NCBI GenBank assembly: GCA_958510825.1
Contig: OY294051.1
Coordinates: forward strand, 33,272,998 to 33,336,997
Direction: 5' to 3'
DNA from: Brachypterus glaber
Taxonomy: Eukaryota > Arthropoda > Insecta > Coleoptera > Kateretidae
DNA length: 64,000 nucleotides
Shown here: one piece after another, positions 43,073 through 54,174 of the stretch
Position numbering within the stretch: position 1 is the stretch's first letter
Layout: every line of letters begins with the position of its first letter
The notes under the pieces: model-generated
Told to the model about the DNA's origin: nothing
Database searches by the model: none
The model's input: only the letters and a program-made list of their open reading frames with translations
Program-made: the position numbers and the translations under genes

Positions 43073-43503
43073 CGCAAAGGACTTGCAGCTTTGATTTTTT
43101 AATGGACACACCGAGTAAATAACTTGTACTTAATACTTGAATCAAGTTCAAGAATCCATTGAAAAAACTAATTATTCCAAAGTAAACCAAAATTTAATAT
43201 TTTTTAGAATCACCTTATATTTCTCAAGGTTTTTCTATTTAATTAAATAGAAAAAAAACTAAGTACATTCAATCAAATTAATATTAAAAATTACACTGCA
43301 GGTAACATGCATTTTTGCATTAAGATTGTTATCCTATGCTTTAATGTTATAAAATTGACTTCCTAAACCTAAGCAAAGTTTATGCATTACATATAGTACA
43401 ATCTTTAATCAAAATGTAGATTTTACAGAACGGATTTGCATGCGAAATGCGCAAATTACTTTTTTGTTACAAAATATAGTTTAGTTTATGTTTATATTTT
43501 AAC

Positions 43504-43568
43504 CGACTTCCAAAAAAGGAGGAGGTTATCAATTCGACGTGTGGCTTTGTTTTTTTATGTTTGTTCCC
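43504..43568 (+). mobile_element. AACCGACTTCCAAAAAAGGA repeat, truncated by the duplication
   Basis: AACCGACTTCC, AAAAAAGGAGGAGGTTATCA and ATTCGACGTGTGG form a motif I know as a dispersed insect repeat. Here it is cut off after GTTCCC. In unit 2 (47289 onward) the same repeat continues into GCATAACTTTGGAACGCATG, so unit 2 shows the original right flank. Confidence 0.65.
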
Positions 43569-46560
43569 GCTGAAGTTTGCAACGTTTTTTTGCAACGAAA
43601 ATTCAAGTATATTAAAGTGCAAGTTATGAATCATAACATACGCTTTTGATCAAAATGATCAAAATTTGCGTTACGGAATACTTGCATGTTCCCTAGTTAG
43701 GGAACGTTCAAGTATTACGTAACGCAAATTGAACCAAACTTCATACTCATTAATAACGGGGTATAAAGTGTATTAATGTTGGTACAATTTTCGCTACGTA
43801 ATACTTAAACGTTCCCTTATTGTTATTATTGTTCTATGCATTTTGGATAACACTGTAGGTATTTGTAAACATTATGATTATTTTTACATCTTGTTTGTTT
43901 AAAATAAATAAAGAGATAACAGAATTCTGTTCTTCTTCTTCTAGAATCTGTAGAATCACAGACTAGCTTAATAAAAATTCGTGTGTAGGGTGCAGATTTT
44001 AACCAAAGTTAGGTAGGTATAGTTAAATAGGTATTCCACAAATGTTACATTTAAAACTGGTAATAAGGTCCCACCGAAACTTATCCGTAATTTAGAACAA
44101 CGTATTCTAGTGGACCAACCAGTCTTTGTACTGGATGTAAACTGGAATCACAGCTGATAGTTTACAAAAAAGGGCCAATACTAAATATTTAGAAATAACC
44201 AACAAATCTTAAAATTTCTGGACGAATAAAAAGGCTCTTTAAGAGATTTTCAGGTTTTAAAAAGCCAAATACAAATATTTTAGGTGTTGAAGAATCTAAA
44301 TAGCAAAAAACCGGTAGGTACAAAATGGCTATGAAGCCCTTAGGTAGTAAACAATGACCTACCCCATAAACACCAGGTACAAAATCGACTTTAAATCAAA
44401 AAATACCATCAAAATCATCAAAAACGTAAGTTAAACACATCCTATATACAAATATTCATGAAAATAATAAGCAGATATCCCTTAATTATAAATAGATCGT
44501 CTCAAAAATAAGATACAAAAAATAACTTACAATTTACGTCGTCCAAAAAGTATATTTTCACCGAGAAATGTTTGCACTATGCACTGAACTGCACAAACAC
44601 GAAACACAGTGTTAAATTACACGAATGTTTAGTTCATTTTACCATAAAATAAACCAGACATCTTTATCAAAAACCGTGCAAAAACTACATAAACATAATC
44701 GTGGGTTTTCTAGTTTATGAAGTTTTGTTGTCAAATGGCGCTGTTTGACGAGGTCACGTGATTATTGAATGAAACTAGCATAGAAAAACAAAAAGAAATC
44801 CCATGTGGGCTGTTACAGATTTGTTTGTATCAAACTTTTTCTACTAACTGATAGATGACGCTGAACCAAATGTAGATTAAATGTGGATGTATGCAACCGT
44901 TTATATAATTATGTGTAATATAAGTTGCCTGATATTAAAACAAGTTTTTTGTATTGGATATTGTATGAGTACAGCCACCTAGCAATATATGGCGCCACAT
45001 ATTTAACGATGTTTAAGTTATCTAATGGGTAATTCCATGGTAATTCACGTTACAGCCCCAGAAAAAATGACTTTCTTTTAAATATTTTATTACATTACAG
45101 TTTTTTTTCTAAGTTACAATTATTTTTGTAGTCGGTAGTCTTTTTTTTAGTCATCCGTTCAGGGCCGTCGCTATGGGGGGGGGATGGGGGGAGCCTCATC
45201 CCCACCTATCTTGGAATTAAAAAATGTGCATATTTCAATACAAAAGTTGCATATTTCGATAAAGGGTGAGGACCTTTTTTTTAGTTATTAACTTTAAGGC
45301 TAAAAAAAGTTGTAATTTTTGTCCTTCTCCCCCTCCCCCCACGAAATCTTCTTGGCTACGGCGCACACAGGTAAAAAATACCAACGGAACAAAATATGAA
45401 GCGTCGAATGTTGAATATTTATAAACCTTATAGTGTCTTCTAAATGATTTGAATACATTTTTTGAAAATGTTTGCCACCTTGCGTAAAAAAATAAATTTA
45501 AGTGAAACATTGCATACCGGGTGGGCCAGTTAAACGGTTACAAGTCGATATCTCAGAAACCGTAACAGGTAGGTTTTTGAAGTTTGGTACTAAGCTTCAA
45601 TATCAAGGAGGACACCTTTTTATCAAAGCAGATTTTTTTTCATCCACGCCCTTAGCCGGGAGAGGGGGTAACTTAAAATTTTTAAATAGAATGGTTACAC
45701 ATGGTGTTTTTTATACAGATTCAGATTCAGTATAAAAAGTTACATAATTAACCAAAAAAGTTTTTTTTTCAACTTAAAATTAGTCTGTTAAAAAAACACT
45801 TCATGTTAAAAAAACACTTCATTTAAAAAAAATTTAAAAATTTGAATATTTTAGTAGTTTTCTATTGTTTATTTCATTGTTTTAAACCTAAAAATATACG
45901 AAAGAAATCAAATCTGATTTTTTTTCCAAAAATTTTTATTTTTTTACCTGACGCGTCTGGACGCGTCATTACGCGTGCGGACATGGAGATACCTTTCTAT
46001 GATTTGATACCCCCTATTTGTACTATGTTTTAAAGTTTAAAAATACAGCCCTAAAAAAAATTAAGTGTAAGTTATTGTATATGCAAATTCAAAAAAAAAA
46101 AATGTATTGAAATCATTTAGAGGACACTATAAGGTCTATAAACATTATAAATATATGTTCAATATTCGACGCTTCATGATTTTTTCTGTTTGTTTTTTTT
46201 TATGCATCAGTTTATCAGGGCAAAACGTTTTTTTTTGTCGTAGGCAAAATTTCAAAGGTGCTGAGCTTTTCTTTTTAGCGTCAGGTTTTTGTCGAGGTTT
46301 TTTTAGAGAAAATGTTTTTTTAACCGTCGGCAAACTCTACCTTTACAGCCCCCCACGACAAAAATCTTGGAACGCCCCTGAATAGAATGCAAAAGTGTAC
46401 GGTGTGAGATACTAAATAATAACGATAGTAAAAAAATGTCCAAAATAAATAAATAAAAATCTAAGATACAACCTTTATACCGGGTAACACAAAAAAGTGG
46501 ATCAACTTTTATTTTTATTTTTTTGGTTTTTAATGTTTAAAACAAAATATGGCGATTTAA

Positions 46561-46594
<34 letters not shown>

Positions 46595-47356
46595 GAAACA
46601 TTATTGTTTGGACATGTAAATAAAAGGTCATCACCCCCATTCGGGCCCCACAAAAATCCGGGCCCCAAAACTTTTTCTTAACTCCTGAAAAATTTTGATA
46701 ACTAAAAAAAATTGATGAGTAAAAAACCTCTTCGCCCCCACCCGGGCTCCTTCAGAGAATAAAATGATTAAAATCCGGCCCAAAAGAAAAAATCCTGCCC
46801 CCCTCAAAAACTCCTGGCCCGGGATGGAACCACCCCTGACCCCCCACCTCGACGGCCCTGCGCAAAGGACTTGCAGCTTTGATTTTTTAATGGACACACC
46901 GAGTAAATAACTTGTACTTAATACTTGAATCAAGTTCAAGAATCCATTGAAAAAACTAATTATTCCAAAGTAAACCAAAATTTAATATTTTTTAGAATCA
47001 CCTTATATTTCTCAAGGTTTTTCTATTTAATTAAATAGAAAAAAAACTAAGTACATTCAATCAAATTAATATTAAAAATTACACTGCAGGTAACATGCAT
47101 TTTTGCATTAAGATTGTTATCCTATGCTTTAATGTTATAAAATTGACTTCCTAAACCTAAGCAAAGTTTATGCATTACATATAGTACAATCTTTAATCAA
47201 AATGTAGATTTTACAGAACGGATTTGCATGCGAAATGCGCAAATTACTTTTTTGTTACAAAATATAGTTTAGTTTATGTTTATATTTTAACCGACTTCCA
47301 AAAAAGGAGGAGGTTATCAATTCGACGTGTGGCTTTGTTTTTTTATGTTTGTTCCC
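43569..47356 (+). repeat. Tandem duplication, unit 2 (3,788 bp)
   Basis: Head-to-tail copy of 39781-43568. Its left edge joins GTTCCC directly to GCTGAAG; GC at the joint is shared with both parent edges (2-bp microhomology). Its right edge continues into single-copy sequence. Confidence 0.95.
45160..46860. mobile_element. hAT-like composite element, second copy
   Basis: Exact counterpart of 41372-43072 within duplication unit 2, with the same termini and the same internal ATT tract. Confidence 0.6.
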
Positions 47357-47868
47357 GCATAACTTTGGAACGCATGAACGGAATTTGATGAAACCTTTTG
47401 CTACTTAAAGAGGACATTCATGAGGTGGTCCCGTTTAAATTTGACGCTCGGATAATGCCGGGTAAGCCGGATAATCAAGATAAATCTAATCGTTTTAACG
47501 CAATTTCACTTAAAACCGGCATAATTTGGTTCTAATACCAACCAAATTTTTAGAAAATGATCGGACAACTCGGATAAGTCGGATAACTTGATTAAGGGGT
47601 TACCTAAATATTACGGCAGGCTAAAAAAATTTTAAATGCCGCTAAACTTGGTTCTGTGGATCTGCAATATTAAAATACCAAGAGAAAATTATAAAATTTG
47701 TGATTATACCATAAGGCGTTATTTGATTATTACTTAACGCTTAAAGTTTTACAAAGATTTTATTTAGTATTTCGTTTAAAATAAGGTTGGTTGGACTCTT
47801 GGTCGCTGAAATAACAATACTACTAAATTTATTTTTTAGAAATTTATCTTTAAGATGATAAAGCCACA
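47357..47868. other. Continuation of the AACCGACTTCC repeat and flank
   Basis: GCATAACTTTGGAACGCATG, ATTTGATGAAACCTTTTGCT and CGGATAATGCCGGGTAAGCC continue the repeat family. No gene. Confidence 0.45.
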
Positions 47869-47891
47869 ACGCACTAATAGTGCGTTGTGAC
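47869..47891. repeat. Perfect inverted repeat CACAACGCACTA
   Basis: CACAACGCACTA is followed, after one base, by its complement TAGTGCGTTGTG: a perfect 11-12 bp palindrome. Followed by GACGTCAGCAGCTAGC. Operator-like or a MITE core; nothing decides. Confidence 0.6.
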
Positions 47892-47984
47892 GTCAGCAGC
47901 TAGCCGAGATGGAAGGACAACTATAATTTAGCTTAGATGACTTTACAGATCTACAAGTTTTGTGTCTCTAAAAAGTAAAAAATA

Positions 47985-48196
47985 AAAACTTTTCGCAAAA
48001 AAAATTAACCGACTTCTGTCTCTAAAAAGTAAAAATTAAAAAATAAGCCGGTGCCAATTTCACAACAAAAAATTTAACGACATAAATAATTGTTAGTATT
48101 TAATTTAGGGAGTGGTTAAATTGGCACCGGCTTATTTTTTATTTTTTTACTTTTTTAGAGACAGAAGTCGGTTCATTTGCGAAAAGTTTTTATTTA
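47985..48196. mobile_element. Foldback element, arms of about 77 bp
   Basis: The left arm (AACTTTTCGC, AACCGACTTCTGTCTCTAAA, AATAAGCCGGTGCCAATTT) is mirrored on the right with small indels. CTGTCTCTAAAAAGTAAAAA is also repeated just outside the arm (47963). Non-coding. Confidence 0.75.
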
Positions 48197-48299
48197 GTTT
48201 TTTAGTTTATACTCGTTTCCGGACCCTTAAGAAAGTATTTTATACATACTCAGAGTGTTATAATTATCGGCCTAAAGTGGATTCATTGATTTTTTTCGT

Positions 48300-48790
48300 C
48301 ATTTTCTAGAGTTTAATGTATAAATAAGAATTTCATTCTGCACTTGAAGTTTTAATATTTTTTGGACTCCCTGTATTTAAAGTAACACATTTTTACTATA
48401 CCTTTTATATTTTTGAAGTAAAAGTGAGCCTTCAAAATTTGAAGTTCAAATTACTCAGGAATAAATTATTTAACATACATAATAATAATCATTAATATTT
48501 TTTGTAAACCTGTATAAAAAGTTTCAAATTTTCTACTGTAACTTTTTTATTTTAAGAAGGAACATATTCATGTGTTATATCAAGCTACTGAGAATTATAT
48601 TCTGCAGCTTTTGACATAAATACGTTATACTATTTTTTACACCCTGTATACATAAAGGGAGTTATGTTCTTTGTTACTGTCAATTTTCTATTTTTGGAAG
48701 AAATATATTGATGATACGTATCAAACGACTCAGAATTTAATTCTCTATGTGTATGTGATATACATAATTTCACACTTAAAAAAAATAAAA
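48300..48790. repeat. Diverged tandem repeat, about 150 bp per unit
   Basis: Three blocks contain CCCTGTAT or CCTGTATA, a TTTTTTATTTT..GAAG segment and ACTCAGAATTTAATTCT-type ends, near 48366-48470, 48508-48607 and 48645-48750. Strongly decayed. Confidence 0.5.
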
Positions 48791-49412
48791 CACTAGAATC
48801 GTTAAAAAATAAAGCATGTGATATTTTTGTTATTTTATGTTAAAACTACTGCGCATAATTATTTGATTAATTGGTGGCAATAAAAACTAATGACGTTAGA
48901 CTTATCCAGGTATGTAATTTATATGTATAAATCCACCATAATTATTTTAACGATTCTGAATATATTAATATACGAACAGTAAATTTTTCTGTGCAATCTA
49001 AAACACATAAAATTTATCCCACATTTATGACAAGTTATAATAATAATTTTCTAACTTATCGTGTCGGTAAGATAGACAGGTCTCAATGACATAAAGTCGC
49101 AGCTGCGAAATTGAGCTTTAAGCTGAGGCAAAATAGGGGTTGATTTTGTTGGGGAGTAACTCGGAAATGCGTGACACTAACGACACACGGGACAGTGCTA
49201 ATCTTTTAGGGTTTGCGTGAGTCCTCTACTTGTAATCTGTCGTAATATCTTTAAAGATTATGAGTGCTTTATAATTTATACAGGGTGTCTCCATAATATA
49301 CTGAGAAGATGAATTAATTTATCCGGTGAACGCTGTTATTTATCGATGTTTAAATTCCTCAACAATTTAATAGGTGAATCCAGTTGAGATGGTTATTTTT
49401 TCGAATAACACC
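48791..49412. other. Intergenic, no gene seen
   Basis: ATACAGGGTGTCTCCATAAT at 49277 is another CAGGGTGTC-type end. A moderately GC patch lies at 49080-49200. No frame is supported. Confidence 0.4.
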
Positions 49413-49711
49413 GGCACACAAAAAAAAAATTGTCTGTACACCGGGCGCCACCTATCTACGGGCATGTTTTTCGACCCGCTGAATACGAATTTCAAGTCAG
49501 TTTAGGCCGTCCAGCCTTCAATTTCGAGTAAATTGCAAAAAAACCCAAAAAATAGCGAAAATTCGATGTTTTGGCAAGAAAAAAAAATTTTTACTCGAAA
49601 TTGAAGGGTGGACGGCCTAAACTGACTTGAAATTCGTATTCAGCGGGTCGAAAATCATGCCCGTAGATAGGGGGCGCCCGGTGTACAGACAATTTTTTTT
49701 TTTTGTGTGCC
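49413..49711. mobile_element. Near-perfect foldback element, arms of about 130 bp
   Basis: From GGCACACAAAAAAAAAATTG to its complement. Arms include TGTCTGTACACCGGGCGCC, TATCTACGGGCATG, TTTCGACCCGCTGAATACGA and TTTCAAGTCAGTTTAGGCCG with only a few mismatches, around a loop of about 40 nt. A transcript would form a long double-stranded hairpin. No coding potential and no clear target duplication. Confidence 0.85.
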
Positions 49712-49744
49712 ACAAATTATAATTTGTGTTTAACTTGTACAATC

Positions 49745-49940
49745 AGGGCCGTAGCGAAAACACTTTGTGGGAAGGGGAAGAGGTCAAAAATTACAATTTT
49801 TTTTAGCCTAAAAATACAACTTTTTACTTTTTTCTCGAGAAAAAGTTAATGACTAAAAAATATACAACTTTTGCTTTGGACCAATGAAATATACAACTTT
49901 TCAAGATGGGTGAGGGGGGCGCTCCCCCCCACATTTATTT
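49745..49940. mobile_element. hAT-like fragment related to 41372
   Basis: CAGGGCCGTAGCGAAAACAC starts it. GTCAAAAATTACAATTTTTT and TAGCCTAAAAATACAACTTT are the reverse-orientation relatives of 41505-41575. Right end GGGGGGCGCTCCCCCCC-like; truncated. Confidence 0.55.
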
Positions 49941-50104
49941 TGCAGTATGCCCACGAAAGGGTTAAAATAAATAATTTATAGGTTTTTCCGTTATTTCCGA
50001 TTATAAAGAAAAAAAGGTTGTTTTAAAACAATAAATATCTTTGTAGATCTTTTTTTAAGAAAAAAAAAACTATACAAAATGTAAAAATACACTTTATAAA
50101 TATA

Positions 50105-50335
50105 CCGGGTGTCCCAACTAAACAAATTTTATTTGAGGCAAATAAATATTTAGTTCATGTTAACAAATATTTAAATTTTAAAATGATTTATTAATGGGAA
50201 CAAAATAGTTTATTTGACAGAAATAAAATTTATTTGTCACAACCAAATAATTTAATTGGCCATATCCAACCAAATATTTAGTTGACACAAATAAACTGTT
50301 TTATCAGTATGGGTAAATAGAGTTGGGACACCCGG
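50105..50335. mobile_element. 231-bp MITE, CCGGGTGTCCCAACT termini
   Basis: CCGGGTGTCCCAACT and AGTTGGGACACCCGG are perfect 15-bp inverted ends, flanked by TATA on both sides (50101-50104 and 50336-50339). Inside, AAATAAA, TATTTAG and CAAATAAA.TTTATTTG recur symmetrically. Related in terminus and target to the CAGGGTGTCCCA family. It lies 99 bp upstream of tRNA-Ser. Confidence 0.9.
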
Positions 50336-50434
50336 TATATATATATTTTTTTTGAAATTTGTATAAGTTTCAGAATTTATGTATAAGAAAAAACATGTTG
50401 CTTATAAATGTTATTTTTTTTCACAGAAGTATAA

Positions 50435-50516
50435 GCTGCTGTGTCCGAGTGGTTAAGGAGATGGACTTGAAATCCATTGGGCTCTGCCCGCACAGGTTCG
50501 AATCCTGTCGGCAGCG
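50435..50516 (+). tRNA. tRNA-Ser(UGA)
   Basis: 82 nt with a full cloverleaf: acceptor GCTGCTG/CGGCAGC with one G-T pair, D arm TCC..GGA, anticodon stem ATGGA/TCCAT with loop CTTGAAA (anticodon TGA), long variable arm GGG CTCT GCCC typical of serine, T arm ACAGG TTCGAAT CCTGT, discriminator G. No intron and no encoded CCA. A T run (50520-50525) right after it fits polymerase III termination. It decodes UCA and wobble serine codons. Intact, so probably functional. Confidence 0.95.
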
Positions 50517-51350
50517 AACTTTTTTATATACAGTTTTATTTTTATTTTTTTTAACAAAAATTTTAAAACTGGTACTTATGATACAAGGAGGAAAACCGTT
50601 TTTTTTTTGTGACAAATGCCGATTTTTTATTCGATAGGAAGAGGCTCCCCTAACTTATCCCCCTTCATAAAAACCCTGTTTTAACAACAATAGAATATAC
50701 AAATAAAAAAAATCGATGCGTCTGTTTAGCATAAAGCATTAAAAATATTATAATAAAAACATTACTTCCATGGAATCATGTAAACATTTATTATATTTTT
50801 TTATCAAATGCGGGTTTAGCATTTATTCAAACATAATATATAAATACTCGTATTAATTTTCTTCTGCTGCAAAATACTGCTGATAGTAACAATATTCATA
50901 TTCATTAATGCATTAGCGAGGTAACCTGCTATTCCAGAGTCGTAGTTTAAACATATTTTTCTATTTTGCGACTCTTATAAGCTCATAATAACACGCATTT
51001 TGCGTGTTCTTATAGGCCCATAAGAGGTCTGTCCTTTTTGTTCTTTTGCGTTGGCAACAGACCTGGCCTATCGCTTGACGTTTTCCGTGCAAATGTCAAT
51101 GTCGCTTTAAAGTTGAATTTTCTAAAAAAAATTGTGTTTAGGTTATTTTTACCATGTTAAAATTGTGGCTTGGTTAATTGCAGTAAAAAAGAGAAGAGAT
51201 GACTATAAAATATATCAAAATATAATTTGTTCTTAGAATTTTAAACATCGTGTAAACTGTAATGCCAATCCAAAATAAAAATCCCTAAATCAGTCATCAA
51301 TTTAAATGTAAGTTTTTTTTAATTTTAGAGCAAAATAGAAAAAATCTTTT
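50517..51350. other. Intergenic with one hairpin near 50970-51030
   Basis: AACACGCATTTTGCGTGTT (50991-51009) is a tight hairpin flanked by TCTTATAAG and CATAAGA sequences, so a small foldback. Frames overlapping the tRNA are spurious. Confidence 0.45.
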
Positions 51351-51447
51351 CATAACACGTTTTTAGTGCACGAGTACAAGTTTAGAAAACGAGCCGCTTG
51401 CGGCGAGTTTTCTAAAGTACTAGTATGTTAGGAAACTAGTACATAAC
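51351..51447. mobile_element. MITE M1 central fragment
   Basis: CATAACACGTTTTTAGTGCA, CGAGTACAAGTTTAGAAAAC and GAGCCGCTTGCGGCGAGTTT match the centre of M1. Both termini are missing; the LINE fragment starts at its right edge. Confidence 0.8.
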
Positions 51448-52366
51448 AAGGTTATGTTATGTAATTCCCTTGTACTCTCCCAGTTAAATTTTTGTGACAC
51501 TGTATATGGGTCCTGTTTGACTCAAGATGATGCAGGTCGTGTTCAAAGGTTGCAAAATTCTTGTCTACGTTTCATACATGGTATAAGAAAAAATATGCCT
51601 ATCAGTCATACTCTTAAGGAAACTAACTGGTTAAATATGGAGGACAGAAGGTTTTTGCATTCGGCTACTTTGTTCTATAAAGTTTTAATTCATAAAGCTC
51701 CTACTTACTTGTTCGAAAAAATCAGTCATCGCTCAGATGTTCATCATTTAAATTTGCGTTTTGGTAAGACTCTCACGGTACCAAAACACTCCACTGCATT
51801 TTTTACTCGCTCTTTTTTGTATCAAATTGCAAAAGTGATGAATACTTTGACCTTTGATTATTTTTCTTTAAAGTTAAATCAGTTTAAAGCAAAAATTATG
51901 CAAGTATTACTTAATAAACCATTATATGCCTAACATTTAAATTTTTGTACTGTTTTTTTTTTTGTGGTTTTCAACTGTAATTGGATAACTCGGTAGTTAT
52001 TTGGTTGGTTAATTATTAACTTGGTTACTGTATTAAATTTACAATATTAAATTTACAATTTTATTGTCCTGAGGTAGTATGAACAAACTTATTAACTAGG
52101 TATGATTTTTATTTGAAGTTACATTTTTTATTTTATATAGTTATTATATACGATTTTTTTTTGCCTTGTGAAAGCAGGGTACTTACTGTGAGGGTTAGAT
52201 GTAAGAATAGACGCTCCCTTACAGGCACACAAAAATAATAATTAATTATTTTAAAAACTCGCCTGTGAGTGTGCGAACTAAATCTCGCCCTGCACGAAAT
52301 TTTTGTAAACATTTAATATTATATTGCTCAATAAAGACCTTTATTATTATTATTATTATTATTAAT
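51448..52366 (+). mobile_element. Second LINE, 3' fragment
   Basis: It carries the end of ORF2, a 3' UTR of about 430 bp and the tail GCTCAATAAAGACCTTTATT followed by a TTA repeat. Truncated at the 5' end beside an M1 fragment. A different lineage from the LINE at 36455. Confidence 0.85.
51454..51933 (+). pseudogene. LINE ORF2 C-terminal fragment
   Basis: 159 codons. LVLSQLNFCDTVYGSCL, RVQRLQNSCLRFIHGIRKNM and KETNWLNMEDRRFLHSATLF are typical of the region after the reverse transcriptase in Jockey- and CR1-like LINEs. No catalytic motifs remain. The ATG at 51454 is incidental. No stops or frameshifts, so the truncated copy is fairly young. Cannot act by itself. Confidence 0.85.
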
Positions 52367-52718
52367 ATACTATAATGTACCTACACTCTTAAAAAGTAGT
52401 GTTGCCACGACGTATTTAATATATTTTATACACAATGATACAGAGACGTAACCATAAGGGTGGCCACGTGGATGAGAGGGAACACCAGTTGGCAAATTTC
52501 AAAAAGTTGGTATTTTTTGGCATATTGTATATTTTCCAAAAGTCCAATTGATGAACTTTTTTGGCCCATTACTTTTTGAGATAATATGGACCATATTATA
52601 TGGTTAGAAATTCTGAGTACTTGGTTAAGGTTTTTCGTCCTGAGATAAAAATTTGGCAATTCTTCTATCGAAAATTGTGATTTATCCTTTCCCCACAATA
52701 AATAGCCTTCTGGATGTA
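52367..52718. other. Intergenic, no gene seen
   Basis: The minus-strand 101-codon frame (52426-52731) shows no family resemblance and ends inside the next TIR; not called. Confidence 0.4.
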
Positions 52719-53430
52719 CAGAGCGGTCCAAAAGTCACCCCCCCCTCTTAACTTTTGAACTAGTTGAGATATCGACTTCAAATTTGGGACTTTTAAATAA
52801 GACAACTTAAACTATCTTTTAGCATATATTTAATACTTTCAGCTCTTAAAATGTGGGCAGGGGGCATGGGGGCACATTTTTTTTAAATGGAAAGGGGGGT
52901 CGTGTAATTCATCATTTCAAAATTTATAAAATTCTCCATTTAACACCATATTTTTAAATTTAAATTTGGGTTTAAAATGGGGTTGAAAATGGGTATTAAT
53001 GTCAAAATTCCTCTAAAAAAACAAATATTTTTTTAAAAATGCCTAATTTCATCATAAAAAAATGTTAATTATACTTTTAAACTAATTTTAGTTAACATAA
53101 ATAAAAATTTATTAAAAAAAACATAAAAAATCGAATATTTTAGCACAAAAAATTGAAAAATCGAAACCTTAAAAAACATTTTTAAAAAATTTAAAATTGT
53201 TAGGTTAAATAGAGAATTTTATAAGCTTGAAAATGATGTACCACACGACCCCCCTTTCCATTTAAAAAAATGTCTCCCCATGCCCCCCTGCCCACATTGT
53301 AAGAGCTGAAAATATCAAATATATGCTAAAAGATGGTTTAAGTTGTCTTATTTAAGAGTTCTAAACTTGAAGTCGATATCTCAACTGGTTCAAAAGTTAA
53401 AGGGGGGGCGGTGACTTTTGGACCGCACTG
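52719..53430. mobile_element. 712-bp element with TIRs of about 215 bp, TA-flanked
   Basis: CAGAGCGGTCCAAAAGTCAC at the left and, in reverse complement at the right, CAGTGCGGTCCAAAAGTCAC. The inverted match continues through GTTGAGATATCGACTTCAA, AAATAAGACAACTTAAAC and GGAAAGGGGGGTCGTGT. TA flanks both ends, as for Tc1/mariner. The middle is AT-rich and non-coding. Arms differ at scattered positions, so it is not new. Confidence 0.9.
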
Positions 53431-53764
53431 TATATTAAATGTGTGATCATTGCAGAATCATAAACACTAAAAATTATTTTTCGATACTGAAAAGTAACAA
53501 TGTTACCGACAGAGAGTCCGTGGTTTTTGTCGTGAAGGTCTTAAAGGTAAACTTTGCCGACTGACTAAAACAAAAATTACCGACTGGCGAAAAAAGGTCA
53601 TCTCTTTGTGGTAATCCCTTTCTTTGAAAATTTGCTTACTTACCACCAATCAGGAAATTTTATCTGACTGCCAAACAGTTTTTTTGCATCTGGACAATAG
53701 GGCACTGCAAAAAAAACACTTTTTTCATACTTTACATATGCACCCCTCCTATGTAATGTTGTTT
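53431..53764. other. Intergenic, no gene seen
   Basis: Contains CCGACAGAGAGTCCG and CCGACTGACTAAAAC-like repeats (CCGACTG at 53568 and 53580) but no frame or clear element. Confidence 0.4.
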
Positions 53765-54174
53765 CAATGGCGATTTCTCCCGTTAGATTAGACAGGGACA
53801 AAAGTTCTACACAAAAAGGATAGAAGACATATATACACTCCCACTTCCACCCAACAAATTCTATATATGTTCTTTGTTGAACAAATACAATATTTACTGG
53901 CCGGGCGAAAAGTGTAACTATATTCTTTTTATTAAAGAAATTACTGGCGCCATCTAAATTTTAGTAAAATTATCTTATTCTACAGATTCACATTAGCTAT
54001 GTTCGTTCGTGCCGCTCAGTGCTACACTTTCCGGTAAACCAAATAAATACTGTATTTGTTGTATGAAAAACAAATACAGTATTTATTTGGTTGGCTGGAA
54101 AGTGTAGCACAAATGCGATAGAGATAGGGTAGACGTCTTTTGTTTCATAATTCTAGTTGTAGAGAGCTCCATTG
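53765..54174 (-). mobile_element. CAATGGAG family, copy alpha (short form)
   Basis: Reverse-oriented and collinear with 62092-62514: ends CAATGGAGCTCTCTACAAC and GGAGAAATCGCCATTG, block TAGATGGCGCCAGTAATTTC and the hairpin AATAAATACTGTATTTGT against ACAAATACAGTATTTATT (54041-54102). 410 bp, non-coding. Confidence 0.85.

Larger units (their letters stand above)
39781..43568 (+). repeat. Tandem duplication, unit 1 (3,788 bp)
   Basis: Every landmark recurs 3,788 bp downstream and no difference was seen by eye. Peptides from six open frames are identical between the two units. The unit begins 5 bp inside an M1 MITE terminus (ATGAA then GCTGAAG, 39776) and ends in GTTCCC. It holds a half M1 MITE, an ACGTTCAAG MITE, unclassified DNA, a hAT-like element and an ATT microsatellite. 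Confidence 0.95.

Noticed and set aside
42843..43190. 115-codon minus-strand frame, repeated at 46631-46978
   Set aside because: It lies across the G/C-rich end of a hAT-like element; the repetition is due to the tandem duplication, not conservation.
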